DNA of 64,000 bases, from assembly GCA_021502835.1 (NCBI GenBank), contig JAKFGP010000051.1, forward strand, positions 225,714 to 289,713, given 5' to 3'. Below the pieces are notes generated by a model. That model was given only the letters and a program-made list of their open reading frames with translations, was not told where the DNA came from and did no database searches. The stretch comes from Streptomyces thinghirensis. GTDB taxonomy: Bacteria > Actinomycetota > Actinomycetia > Streptomycetales > Streptomycetaceae. How positions within the stretch are numbered: the stretch's first letter is position 1; every line of letters begins with the position of its first letter. A program made the translations under genes and the position numbers. This document shows, one piece after another, positions 1-10,711 of this stretch.

Positions 1-450
1 TCGGCGTACTGCGCGAGGTCGAGGGCGAAGCCGCCGGACTCCTGGAGCGGGAACATGTCGACCCGCTTGCCGGTCTCCATGGGGCTGGTCGGTCCAGCGG
101 CCGAAGGTGGGGACGGGGACGGCGAGGGACTCCCGGACCAGCAGATGGTCGATCCAGGTGATCAGCTCCGTGGAGCCGTTGCCCATCGCCACGCACTGCG
201 GCGGCAGTTGGAGCAGGCTGCACAGTTCGGCGGTGATGGTCTCGGCGCCGCTCGGGTAGTACGTGATGATGTCGCGCAGCCGGCCGGCCATCTCGTCGAA
301 CATCGCCGGGGTGGGGAAGTACGGGTTGCAGGGGATGCAGAAGTCCACCGGGCCGGCGCCCACCGCCTCGCCGCTCTCCCGCGTCAGCGCCGCCATCGAC
401 GGGCTGTGCGCCGCGGTGCCGCGGAACAGCGAGGTGACGTTGCCGGACAA
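1..450 (-). CDS. PLP-dependent aminotransferase, HisC-like (N-terminal part, cut by window edge)
   Basis: About 150 residues of a class I/II fold aminotransferase run off the left edge. The visible part starts [18 protein letters not shown] and contains the segment [14 protein letters not shown] and the GNGSTELI motif, which aligns with GNGSDELI of histidinol-phosphate and threonine-phosphate aminotransferases. The PLP lysine lies outside the window. I chose the TTG start at 448-450 because GGAGG sits five bases upstream and no ATG or GTG fits. The reading frame shifts near 79-82 in a G run, after which the protein continues as [17 protein letters not shown]. It follows galM on the same strand. 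The substrate cannot be decided from this fragment. Confidence 0.75.
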   Translation of the reverse strand, partial: MSGNVTSLFRGTAAHSPSMAALTRESGEAVGAGPVDFCIPCNPYFPTPAMFDEMAGRLRDIITYYPSGAETITAELCSLLQLPPQCVAMGNGSTELITWIDHLLVRESLAVPVPTFGRWTDQPHGDRQAGRHVPAPGVRRLRPRPRAVRR

Positions 451-455
451 GTGAA

Positions 456-511
456 CCTCCGTAGGTGGGCGGCCCGCGCGGGGGAGCGCGGGCCGCCCCC
501 ACATACGGAGG
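456..511 (-). promoter_or_regulatory. Long hairpin that closes over the aminotransferase ribosome site
   Basis: On the minus strand, arms at 486-498 and 467-479 pair over 13 bases around a six-base loop. Outside them CCTCCGTA (511-504) pairs with TACGGAGG (463-456). That last arm contains the GGAGG ribosome site of the TTG-start aminotransferase. The structure lies between galM and the aminotransferase. It may terminate galM transcripts and also hide the downstream ribosome site. The pairing is seen directly; the role is inferred. Confidence 0.6.
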
Positions 512-553
512 GGGATGGGGACGCTGTTCAACGCGTGTGAAGAAAGTGTGCCC

Positions 554-1714
554 TCACGCGTCGAACGAGTGCACCGTGGTCGTCCGGTACGTCTGCCCCG
601 GCCGCAGCACGGTCGACGGGAACGACGGCTGGTTCGGCGAGTCCGGGAAGTGCTGCGTCTCCAGGCACAGGGCGTCGCCCTGCCGGTAGAGGGGACGCCG
701 CCGGTGCCGGTCAGGGTGCCGTCGAGGAAGTTGCCCGAGTAGAACTGCAGGCCGGGCTGGTCGGTGGCGATGCGCAGGGAGCGGCCGGAGGAGCGGTCGC
801 GCAGGGTGGCATGATGCTCGGGGCGGGTCGGTGATGCCCTTGTCGAGGACCCAGTTGTGGTCGAAGCCCTTGGCGGTGATCAGCTGCGGGTGGCCGTCCC
901 GGATGTCCCCGGCCGATCGGTTTGGCCCGGCGGAAGTCGAAGGGGCGTGCCGGACACCCTGGCCAGTTCGCCCGTCGGGATGAGGCCCGCGTCGGTGGGC
1001 GTAGTAGCGGGACGCCGCGATCGACAGCTCGTGGTCCTCGATCGTGCCGCTGCCCTCGCCGGCCAGGTTCCAGTAGACGTGGCTGGTGAGGTTGACGACG
1101 GTGGCCTTGTCGGTGGTGGCCTCGTAGTCGATGCGCCAGTCGCCGCGCCGGGTGAGCGTGTACGTCACCTTCGCCCGGAGCGTGCCCGGGTAGCCCCATC
1201 TCGCCGTCGACACCGGTGTAGTGCAGGACCAGGCCGACGTCGGGGGCCCTCGGTGAACGGCTCGACGTCCCAGACCCGCTTGTCGAAGCCCTGGGCGCCG
1301 CCGTGCAGGGTGTGCTCGCCGTCGTTGACGGAGAGCTGGTACGCCTTGCCGTCCAGCGTGAAGCGGCCCTTGTCGATGCGGTTGCCGTAGCGGCCGATCA
1401 GGGCGCCGAAGTAGGGGCTGGAGGCCACGTAGTCGTCGAGGTTGTCGAAGCCCAGCGAGACGTTCTCGTGGCGGCCCCGGCGGTCGGGAACCTCCAGGGG
1501 ACTGGACGACGCCGCCGTACGACAGCACCTTCATCCGCGTGCCGCCGTTCTCCAGCGACCAGCGGTACACCTTCGTGCCGTCGGCGAGCTTGCCGAAGAG
1601 CTCCTTCACCGGCTTCCTGCCTCCCCGTGGCGTGTGCGGTGCCGCCGACCATGGCGGCGCTGATGCCGCGGCGCCGCTGCCGATGCGATCACCGTGCGTC
1701 TGCTCCAGTTCCAT
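554..1714 (-). CDS. galM: Aldose 1-epimerase (galactose mutarotase), probably Tat-exported
   Basis: Interconverts alpha and beta anomers of aldoses. Family segments appear in order across three frames: [81 protein letters not shown] and [20 protein letters not shown]. The catalytic His of the TSHVYWNL motif is present. The first 40 residues, after correcting two indels, read as a twin-arginine type leader (RRTVIGS, then a hydrophobic stretch ending GGTAHATG), so the enzyme is probably secreted. The ATG at 1714 has AGGAG seven bases upstream. It lies just downstream of the sugar ABC transporter, separated by a terminator. A second galM occurs at 15983-16974. Confidence 0.88.
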   Translation of the reverse strand: MELEQTHGDRIGSGAAASAPPWSAAPHTPRGGRKPVKELFGKLADGTKVYRWSLENGGTRMKVLSYGGVVQSPGGSRPPGPPRERLAGLRQPRRLRGLQPLLRRPDRPLRQPHRQGPLHAGRQGVPALRQRRRAHPARRRPGLRQAGLGRRAVHRGPPTSAWSCTTPVSTARWGYPGTLRAKVTYTLTRRGDWRIDYEATTDKATVVNLTSHVYWNLAGEGSGTIEDHELSIAASRYYAHRRGPHPDGRTGQGVRHAPSTSAGPNRSAGDIRDGHPQLITAKGFDHNWVLDKGITDPPRASCHPARPLLRPLPAHRHRPARPAVLLGQLPRRHPDRHRRRPLYRQGDALCLETQHFPDSPNQPSFPSTVLRPGQTYRTTTVHSFDA

Positions 1715-1744
1715 TTGCGGCTCCTGTACTTCCGTGAAAGAAGA

Positions 1745-1769
1745 GGCCCCGCCTGCGTCAGACGGGGCC
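1745..1769 (-). terminator. Rho-independent terminator after the sugar ABC operon
   Basis: GGCCCCG and CGGGGCC arms flank an 11-base loop. On the minus strand the stem is followed by TCTTCTTTC. It sits 9 bases past the permease stop codon and before galM. Confidence 0.7.
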
Positions 1770-1777
1770 CGGGTGAC

Positions 1778-3018
1778 CTACGAACCGACCTTGCGTTTGT
1801 TCCACACGTCGAACCCGACCGCCGCCAGCAGCACCGCGCCCTTGATGACCTGCTGCCAGTCGGTGCCGATGCCGACGAGGTTCATGCCGTTGTTCAGCAC
1901 GCCCAGGACCAGGCCGCCGATGATCGCGCCGAGGACCGTGCCGACGCCGCCGCTCATCGACGCGCCGCCGATGAACGAGGCGGCGATGGCCTCCAGCTCG
2001 AAGTTGAGGCCGGCCTTGGGCGAGGCCGCGTTGAAGCGGGCGGCGAAGACCAGCCCCGCCAGCGCCGCCAGCATGCCCATGTTGAGGAAGACCAGGAAGG
2101 TGACCTTCTTGTCCTTCACACCCGACAGCTTGGCCGCGGGCAGGTTGCCGCCGATGGCGTAGATGTGGCGGCCGATGATCGCGTTGCGCATCAGGTAGCC
2201 GAACCCGACGACCAGCACGCCCAGGATGAGCAGCACGACCGGGGCGCCCTTGTAGCTGGCGAGCAGCAGCGTCACGACCAGGACGGCGGAGACCAGCGCG
2301 ACCAGCTTGAGCAGGAACAGCTTGGCCGGCGGCACCTCCAGGGCGAACTCCTGCTGCCGCTTGCGGTCCCGGACCTCCTGGAACACCACGAAGGCGATCA
2401 GCGCGAAGCCCAGCAGCAGGGTGAGGTTGTGGTAGTTGGTGTTCGGGCCGACCTCGGGCAGGAAGCCGTTGGCGATCTTCTGTAGATCCTTCGGGAACGG
2501 GCCGAGGGTCTGGCCCCTTCAGGAAGATCTCCGTCAGACCGCGGAAGAGCAGCATGCCCGCCAGGGTCACGATGAACGACGGTATGCCGAGATAGGCGAT
2601 GAAGAACCCCTGCACCGCGCCCGCGCCGCGCCGATGGCCAGGCAGAGCACCACCGCGAGCGGCCAGGGAAGGTCGTTGTCGACCATCAGCACGGCGGCCA
2701 TCGCGCCGATGAACGCCGTCAGCGAGCCGACCGGACAGGTCGATGTGGCCCGCGATGATGACGAGCATCATGCCGATCGCGAGGATCAGGATGTAGCTGT
2801 TCTGCAGCACCAGGTTGGAGACGTTGCGCGGCAGCAGCAGGTCGCCGTCGGACCACACCGCGAACAGCGCCACGATCAGGCCGAGGGCCATCAGCATGCC
2901 GTACTGGCGCATGTTGCGGCGCATGCCGTCGAGCATCAGCCGCAGCAGGCCGCCGCCGGAGGCCGTCCCGTCCTGCCGGGCGGCGCGGGGGCCGGGGTCT
3001 TGGCGGTCACGTCCGTGC

Positions 3019-3022
<4 letters not shown>
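1778..3022 (-). CDS. Sugar ABC transporter permease (XylH/GguB/MmsB family)
   Basis: Membrane subunit of a CUT2-type sugar importer. Hydrophobic segments include [56 protein letters not shown] and [19 protein letters not shown]. The BPD_transp_2 signature [18 protein letters not shown] precedes the C-terminus [13 protein letters not shown]. Length about 415 codons is normal. The ATG at 3022 overlaps the TGA of the upstream ATPase gene by four bases, indicating translational coupling. Several frameshifts lie around 2500-2760. The sugar is not certain; the closest families transport xylose, arabinose or galactose. Confidence 0.88.
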
Positions 3023-4573
<1,551 letters not shown>

Positions 4574-4605
4574 GGTCGTGCCTTCCAATCCTTGTGGGGG
4601 CCCGG

Positions 4606-5716
4606 TTACTTGAGGTCGTCCGCGGGTAGGTGCCGCCGTCGACGAGGACCTGCTCGTAGTTGCTCTTGTCGACGCTGACCGGCTGGAGCAGGTAGGCGGG
4701 GACGACCTTGGCACCGTTGTCGTACGACTTGGTGTCGTTGACCTCGGGCTTCTTGTCGTTGAGGGAGGCTTCGACCATGTTCGAGGCGACCTTGGCGAGT
4801 TCGCGGAGGTCCTTGAAGACGGTCTGGGTCTGCTGGCCCGCGATGATCGACTTCACCGAGGCGACCTCCGCGTCCGGCCCGTGACGACCGGCATGGGCTT
4901 GCTGCCCGAGCCGTAGCCGTCCGACTTCAGGGCGGACAGGATGCCGATGGAGATGCCGTCGTAGGGCGAGAGCACCGCGTCGACCCGGGCGCTGCGATAG
5001 CTGGAGGTGAGCAGGTCGTTCCATGCGCTCTGCGCGGTGCCGCCGTCCCAGCGCAGGGGTGGTGACCTGGCTGGAGGTCGGTCTGCTTGGACCCGGACGA
5101 CCAGGTCGCCCTTGTCGATGTACGGCTTCAGGACACTCATCGCGCCGTTGAAGAAGTACTTCGTGTTGTTGTCGTCGTTGGAGCCGGCGAACAGCTCGAT
5201 GTTGAAGGGCCTCTTCTGGAGCCGTCCTTCAGACCGAGCTTCGACGATGTACGTGCCCTGCAGCTCGCCGACCTTGCTGTTGTCGAACGAGGCAGTAGTC
5301 GACGTTCTCCAGTGCCGAGGATCAGCCGGTCGTAGGAGATGACCGGGATGTCGGCGTCCTTGGCCTGCTGAAGCACGTTGCCCAGGGACTTGTTGTCGAT
5401 CGCGGCGATGACCAGGGCGTCCACGCCCTGCGTGATCATGTTCTCGATCTGGGAGACCTGCTGGTCCGTCGTCCTCGCCGTAGACGAGCTTGGTCTCGTA
5501 CCCCTTGCCCTTCAGCTCCTTCTCGACGTTGGCGCCGTCGGAGATCCAGCGCTCGGAGGACTTGGTCGGCATCGCGATGCCGATGGTGCCGCCTTCGGCA
5601 CCGCCCCTTGTCCTCTCGCTGCCGCCCTCGCTGCTCTGGACCGCAGGCGGTCAGGCGTGAGGGCGAGGGAGGCGGCGGAGGCTAGTGGCTGCGAGTGCGG
5701 CCCTGCGGTTGCGCAT
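4606..5716 (-). CDS. Sugar-binding lipoprotein of the ABC transporter (ChvE/XylF family)
   Basis: Periplasmic-binding-protein family 1 component that captures the sugar and delivers it to the permease. The N-terminus [12 protein letters not shown] continues, after one indel, into a hydrophobic stretch ending at the lipobox LTAC, so it is a lipoprotein. Core segments are [69 protein letters not shown] and [20 protein letters not shown]. The protein ends [14 protein letters not shown] chose the ATG at 5716 because AAGGA lies nine bases upstream; ATGs at 5722 and 5725 are alternatives. It is first in the binding protein-ATPase-permease operon, 32 bases ahead of the ATPase gene. Confidence 0.88.
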
Positions 5717-5858
5717 GGTCATCATCCTTGTGAGGTGGGTGCCGGGCTCGGTCTGGTGTCGCCAGTACGCAAGAAACGCTGGAGGGTGGATCGACCGAGA
5801 GCAGGTGTGTGGGATTGTGCGCGGTCGTGTCTTCTTTGTGAAGGAAGTTTCCGGAACG
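5717..5858 (-). promoter_or_regulatory. Promoter region of the sugar ABC operon
   Basis: A 142-base gap upstream of the binding-protein gene. It contains the 8-base palindrome TTCCGGAA (5849-5856) directly after the stop codon of the upstream gene, and CTTC/GAAG half-sites nearby (5831-5846). These are possible operator sequences; no family assignment is justified. Confidence 0.35.
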
Positions 5859-6840
5859 TTATGACGAGATCTCGAACCGGTTGAGCGAGCCCGGATCACG
5901 CGCGCCGAGCGCAGCCATGTCGCCGTCCGCCCCGTGCCGCGCGAGCAGGTCCAGTGCGAGCCGGCCGCGCCGCACCCGCCCTTGGCGGTGGTCAGCGTCA
6001 GTTTGCGCAAGTGGTGGCCGTACGGGTAGATCCCGGGCGCCTTGGAGAGGCCGAACTTCGCGATACAGCGGGCGCCGCGCCGGACCAGCTCGGCGACCTC
6101 GCAGCATCCGCACATAGCTGCCAGGGTGTGCGTCGCCGGTGCCTCGATGGCTATGTCCATGGGCGCGGCCGAAACCCGCCGCATCTCGGTCAGGTGATCG
6201 GGCGTCAGGTCGCTCGGCACGTTGATGGAGTCGGCGCCGAGCCGCTCGTACACCGCGTACGAGGCCGGGTTGACTGCTCCCACGAGCGCCGAGAGCTTGA
6301 GCGCGGTGTCGGTGGGGATGATCCCGGCCGACCGCGTCTTCGGTGCAGCGTCCACGGCACGCCCTCGTCGGCGACGAGCAGGCACTTGACGCCCAACTCT
6401 GTGGCCTCGCACGGCGTCTCCCGACGCAGCCGGCGACCGCGTCGTGGCTGCGTGCCCGCAGGCTCGCGCCGCCCGAGTCGGTCCGGGTGGAGCCGCCGAT
6501 GTCCCAGGTGCCGCGCGGGCCGGTGAACAGGGCACAGTTCGATGTCGCAGTTCGAGCGGTGGCCTCGACCATCTCGGTGATCTCGGCGTCGGTCAGCATC
6601 CACACGCCGTTGTCCTGGCTGATCCGGTGGATCGGCACATCCAGCCGCGAGGACTCCTTCAGGACCACCCCCAGCGCCTCCGGGCCCCTCTAGGTGGGGA
6701 TCTCGGTGCGCCAGCGGCCGCCGCCCGGGAAGGAGTGGCGGCGAGGCGTCGGCGGGGTCGAGCGCGGCGCGGCCAGCCGAGGGCGGTGAGCGCTGCTCAC
6801 CGGGCCTGAGTGCGGCGGCCTTGGCGGAAGCGTCGGTCAC
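5859..6840 (-). CDS. Conserved protein of unknown function, TIM-barrel-like, sugar-acid locus
   Basis: I do not recognise a named family. About 325 residues, read in several frames. Visible segments are EALGVVLKESSRLDVPIHRI, WMLTDAEITEMVEATART, ALFTGPRGTWDIGGST, GVKCLLVADEGV, IIPTDTALKLSALVGAVNPA, YERLGADSINVPSDLTPDHL, MDIAIEAPATHTLAAMCG, VRRGARCIAKFGLSKAPGIY and the C-terminus LNRFEISS. Alternating hydrophobic strands ending in polar loops, with a Cys pair (CGCCE), suggest a TIM barrel acting on a small carbonyl or sugar-acid metabolite. The GTG at 6840 has AGGA six bases upstream. It is transcribed towards the sugar ABC genes and lies next to galactonate-dehydratase and dehydrogenase genes. 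Confidence 0.6.
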
Positions 6841-6853
6841 AAGCTGTCCTTAG

Positions 6854-6872
6854 TGTTCGGTATTTCGGACGA
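6854..6872 (-). promoter_or_regulatory. Putative operator shared with the dehydratase operon
   Basis: The sequence TGTTCGGTATTTCGGACGA lies 14 bases upstream of the unknown gene. Thirteen of its first 14 bases match the element at 9158-9171 upstream of the dehydratase operon. ATTTCG-GA-CGAA forms a short inverted repeat. It is probably bound by one local regulator, perhaps of the GntR or IclR type (inference). Confidence 0.45.
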
Positions 6873-6974
6873 AGTTCGCGGCTACAGGCAGGGAGGAGCC
6901 CGTGCGGATGGGTGTACGCCGGTACGGAGGCCGTCAGGTCGCCCCCGTACCGGCGTACGGCCCAGGGGCGGGCG

Positions 6975-7978
6975 TCAGGGACGCAACAGCACCTTGCCGA
7001 CCTTCGGGTCGCCGGACCCCACCAGCTCGATGGCCCGGCGAACTCCGCGAGCGGCAGCTCGTGCGTCACCAGTGGCCGCGATCGAGCAGGCCGGCCGCGA
7101 AGACCCGCACCGTGTGCGCCCAGGCGTCCGGCGGCGCCCCGAAGACGGTCTGCACCTCCAGCTGCCGTACGACCAGATCGGTCGGGTCCAGCCCGTCGGC
7201 GCCCGGCGCCGGGATACCGGTCAGCACCAGCCGACCGCCCCTGCGGAGCAGCGCGGCGGCGGTGCGGGCGGCGTCGGCGGACCCGGTGGTCTCGATGACG
7301 ACGTCGAAGTCATCGGGGAGGGGCTGGTCCTTCGTCCGGAAGTCGGTCGCCCCGTACTGCCGGGAGAGCGCCTCCCGGTCCCCGCGCGTGCCGACGACCA
7401 GCAGTTCGCCCGGGGACGCGGCGCGCAGGAACTGTACGGCGAACATGCCGAGCGTCCCGGTGCCGACGACCGCGACCCGCTCACCGGGGCGGCGCGTTCG
7501 CCCTGAGCGCGGCGGCGGCGATGCAGGCGGCGGGCTCCAGCAGGGCGGCGGCGGTGAGGTCGGCGTCGTCGGGCAGGACGGCAGGAGGCGGGCGGGCAGC
7601 GTCAGCGTGGGCGCCATGGCCCCGGCTGGGTGAACCCCGTCTCCTCGTACCCCGCCTGCATAGCGTCGTCTCGCCCGGCGTGACAGCGGTCGCACACCTG
7701 GCAGTTGCGGAACCCTCGCCGATCCACCACCGCGCCCGGACGAGGGACGCCGGCACCCCGGCGCCGACCCGCGCCACGGTCCCGGACCACTCGTGCCCGG
7801 GGGTGAGCGTAACGCACGTACCCCCCGGGCCGGTTGCCCTCGGGTAGACCTCGCGGTCGCTGCCGCAGATCCCGGCCGCGTGCACCCGCACCAGCGCCTC
7901 GCCGGGACCGGGCTCACGCGGCTCGTGCGGCACCAGCCGGTGCTCGCCCGGCGCCTCGATGACGACCGCGTCGCTCAT
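6975..7978 (-). CDS. Zinc-dependent alcohol/polyol dehydrogenase
   Basis: Medium-chain dehydrogenase that probably oxidises a sugar, polyol or sugar acid with NAD(P). The catalytic zinc site is visible as AAGICGSD and PGHEWSG, the structural zinc cysteines as CQVCDRCHAGR, and the Rossmann motif as VAVVGTGTLGMFAVQFL. A later segment reads LLRRGGRLVLTGIPAPGADG. It ends KVGKVLLRP at the TGA of 6975-6977. About 334 residues, slightly short for the family. The ATG at 7978 overlaps the TGA of the upstream dehydratase gene, so the two are coupled. Frameshifts lie near 7040, 7490, 7590 and 7720. Confidence 0.85.
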
Positions 7979-9139
7979 CCCTCGGTCCCCTTGGGCTTGC
8001 GCTGCTCCCAGCCTCGGCCCACAGGTCGAACCGGGCCTGCTGCTGTGGAACTCGGCCGCCGCGTCGACGTCCAGCTCGACCCCGAGACCGGGGCGCGTCG
8101 GACAGGTGGAAGCACCCGTCCTCCGGGTCCACCACCGGCGCGCCCTTGACCACCTTCTTGATCCTCCGCGTCCGCGAAGTCGTTGAAGTGCTCCAGGATC
8201 TTGAAGTTCGGTGAGGTGAAGCCGACCTGGAGGCTCGCGGCGGTCAGCACCGGCCCGCCCACGTTGTGCGGGGCCACGAGCGTGTAGTGGGTCTCGGCGG
8301 TGGCGGCGAGCTTCCGGGTCTCCCCAGATGCCGCCGATGTGGCCGACGTCGGGCTGATGATGTCCACGGACTGGTCCTCGAACAGCTCCCGGAACTCGAT
8401 CCGGTCGTGGATGCGCTCACCGGTGGCGACCGAGTGTCGACCTTCTCGGCGACCTTCCGCAGCGCCTTGAGGTTCTCCGGCGGGACCGGTCCTCCAGGCC
8501 AGGCCGGCTTGAAGGGCGCGAGGTCGCGCGCGAGCCGGACGGCGGTGGCGGGGAGAAGCGCCCGTGCATCTCCAGCATCAGCTCGGCGTCGGGCCTCGAC
8601 CGCGTCCCGCACCGCCTCGATCAGCGACACGGCGTACAGGCTCTGCGCGTGGTCGAGTTCGAAGTGCCCGGTGCCGAACGGGTCGATCTTCAGCGCCCGG
8701 TACCCGCGCTCCATGACCCCCTGGGCGGCCTTGTGGTACGCCTCCGGCGTCCGGCTCGGTCGTGTACCAGCCGTTGGCGTACGCCTTCACCTTGTCGGTG
8801 ACCTTGCCGCCGAGCAGCTGCTGGGACCGGGACGCCGAGCGCCTTGCCCTTGATGTCCCAGCAGGCCATCTCGACGACGGCGATACCGGACATCACGATC
8901 TCGCCGGCGCGGCCGTAGTCGCCGTACTTCATGCGGCGGACCAGGTCCTCGACAGCGAACGGGTCGGAACCGAGAATGTGGTTGGCCTCGGCCTCCTTCA
9001 GATAGGCCGAGGAGGGCGTCGGTGCGCCCCAGCATCCGGGTCTCGCCGACCTGGTGATCCCCTCGTCGGTGTGCACCTGACGTACGTCAGGCAGCCACGG
9101 CGTCCCGACCACGTGTGCTGGATTCCGGTGATGGCGCAC
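7975..9139 (-). CDS. Enolase-superfamily dehydratase, galactonate dehydratase-like
   Basis: Mandelate racemase/muconate lactonizing family enzyme that probably dehydrates an aldonic acid such as galactonate to a 2-keto-3-deoxy acid. Segments include VQVHTDEGITG, MSGIAVVEMACWDIKGKALG, YRALKIDPFGTGHFELDHAQ, PVPPENLKALRKVAEKVDT, and a C-terminal block reading GGIW, TLVAPHNVGGP and FHLSDAPGLGVELDVD. The APHN motif and the PPEN/GER order match D-galactonate dehydratases. I chose the GTG at 9139, with GAAGGG upstream. It is the first gene of a coupled pair with the zinc dehydrogenase. Indels are frequent (for example near 8345, 8440 and 9010). Confidence 0.82.
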
Positions 9140-9356
9140 GGCGGCTGCCCTTCGCTATGTTCGATATTTCGTCACTCGTTCGAAATGCTGGCGTGACAGT
9201 AAGGAGGCGGCGGTCGGGGTGTCAATGGGTCGGACACATAACGGTTTCGACAGTTTCGAAAGTGCGGAGCGGAGCGGTTCCGGCCGCTTTCCACAATAAC
9301 CTTCACAGCCACGTCTAGGAACAGCGCCTGTTGCGGAACTTAACCCTTCCCGCGTC
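9140..9356. promoter_or_regulatory. Divergent promoter region with sugar-acid operator
   Basis: This 217-base gap separates the leftward dehydratase operon from a rightward zinc-ribbon gene. TGTTCGATATTTCG at 9158-9171 repeats the element at 6854-6867. ATTTCG (9166-9171) and CGAAAT (9181-9186) form an inverted repeat with a nine-base spacer. A second TTTCGACAGTTTCGAAA cluster lies at 9244-9260. These look like sites for a regulator of the sugar-acid genes. Confidence 0.45.
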
Positions 9357-10140
9357 ATGGACTACTGCGACCCGTGCCGACGGCACCTCAACGGCGCCTC
9401 GCCTGCCCGGGGTGCGGCACACCCGCCGAACAACTCGGCCCGCCCGACGCACACTTGCCGACGAGTGCGGGACCCCGCCCCGAGCCGCCGACGAGACCTG
9501 CACACCCGGCCGCCCTGTCCGCCCGACCGGACCCCCGTGCCCGCCGAGGTCGACACGCCCGCCGAGGATGACGCGCCCGCCGTCGCTTCCACCGACGCCT
9601 CCGCCGACGGCTCCCGCGGCGGCCGGGGCAGTCGCCGTGACCGCAAGGCCGCCGCGCGCACCGCCGTCGCCGGCGCCGGACCCTGCTGATCACCGCGGGC
9701 TTCGTCCTGGCGGCCGGCGGACCGAGCCTCGCGGAACTCGGCATGGACGCCCCCGGTCTCCCGGCGAAGCGCCGGCGGCCGCCGGGGGCGAGACGACGGA
9801 CGGCGGGCGACGCGCGAGGTGGGGATTCGTCGGCGGTCCCGGTCAACGAGACGTCGAGGACGACCTCGCCTCCGGCACACCGTCCCCCGACGCGTCCGCC
9901 TCGGCGACGGCGTCGGCCTCGGCATCGGAGTCCCCGGACGCGGAGAAGACGGAGACGGCGGACGAGACCGGAGACCCCGTCGGCACCTCCTCGCAGGCTC
10001 CGGAGGCCACCCCGACCGCCGACCTGCCCGCCACGCGCGGCCGGACGACGACCCACCCCCGACCACGACTCCCGCCCCGACGACCTCACCGGACCCGACC
10101 CCCACCGAAACGTGCGACCGCTTCCTGTGGTGGTACGTAG
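9357..10140 (+). CDS. Membrane protein with N-terminal zinc ribbon and Ser/Thr/Pro-rich tail
   Basis: Unknown function; the family is recognisable in Streptomyces by its first residues MDYCDPCRRHLNGAL followed by CPGCG. These two CxxC pairs form a probable zinc ribbon. One transmembrane segment follows (GTLLITAGFVLAAGG), then a long low-complexity stretch of Ser-Ala, Glu-Thr and Thr-Pro repeats, and a C-terminal CDRFLWW motif just before the stop. The topology suggests a cytoplasmic zinc ribbon and an exported flexible tail. The ATG at 9357 is the only start that includes the CxxC pair. At least four indels break the frame. It is divergent from the dehydratase operon. Confidence 0.65.
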
Positions 10141-10174
10141 GCGCCTCCGGCCCACCACGCCTGCCCCGCCGCGC

Positions 10175-10609
10175 TCACTCCGCCAGCATCCTCCGCAACG
10201 CGTCCCGCAGGGACACCCGCTCGTCCTCCGACAACCCGGCGAGCGGCTCCCGGGCGAACCGCAGTGACTCGCGCAGCCCCCGCGCACCCGTCGGCCCTCG
10301 TCCGTCGCCGCCGCGACCTTGACCCGCCGGTCGCCTGGATCGGGCCGCCGCTCGACCAGCCCCCAGGCCTCCAGCCGGTCCACGATCCCGGTGACGTTCG
10401 ACGGCTCGCACTTCAGCTTCTGGGCCAGCTTCCGCATCGGCAGCGGCTCCAGCGACAGCAGACTGAGCAGCTTGGCCTGCGCGCCGGTCAGGCGTTCTGG
10501 CGGCCGCCTCCTCGTAGTCGGCGTGGAGTGGCCACGACCTCGCCGATCAGTTCGACGACTCGAGGGTGAGCGCGTCGGGTCGGCGGGTCGTGTCGCGTGG
10601 TGTGGCCAT
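10175..10609 (-). CDS. MarR-family transcriptional regulator
   Basis: A winged helix-turn-helix repressor of about 145 residues. The DNA-binding part reads RLTGAQAKLLSLLSLEPLPM, RKLAQKLKCEPSNVTGIVDR and LVERRPDPGDRRVKV, the normal MarR helix-turn-helix and wing. The C-terminal dimerisation helix ends LSEDERVSLRDALRRMLAE. The ATG at 10609 starts MATPRDTTRRPDALT, then an indel joins it to the core. It is divergent from an NADP-dependent oxidoreductase gene with a perfect palindrome between them, so it most likely represses itself and that gene in response to an electrophile or phenolic compound. Confidence 0.85.
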
Positions 10610-10631
10610 GGAATCCAGGGTACCCATTTGT

Positions 10632-10680
10632 TTGACAACCTGAAATGTTCAGCCGCATGGTTGTTTCAGAGCCTGAAACA
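10632..10680. promoter_or_regulatory. MarR operators and promoter between marR-type gene and oxidoreductase
   Basis: A perfect 7-5-7 inverted repeat TGTTTCA-GAGCC-TGAAACA occupies 10662-10680. A second, weaker repeat TGAA-ATG-TTCA is at 10641-10651. A TTGACA-like -35 box is at 10632-10637. The repeats resemble MarR binding sites in length and place. Confidence 0.65.
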
Positions 10681-10711
10681 TCCCCCGGCAAGCGCCAGAA
10701 GGGTGCCCCCC

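Noticed and set aside
55..2485. Long + strand frames opposite the sugar transport genes
   Set aside because: They are antisense shadows with Arg/Ala/Gly-rich composition, caused by high GC; the minus-strand genes have clear family motifs.
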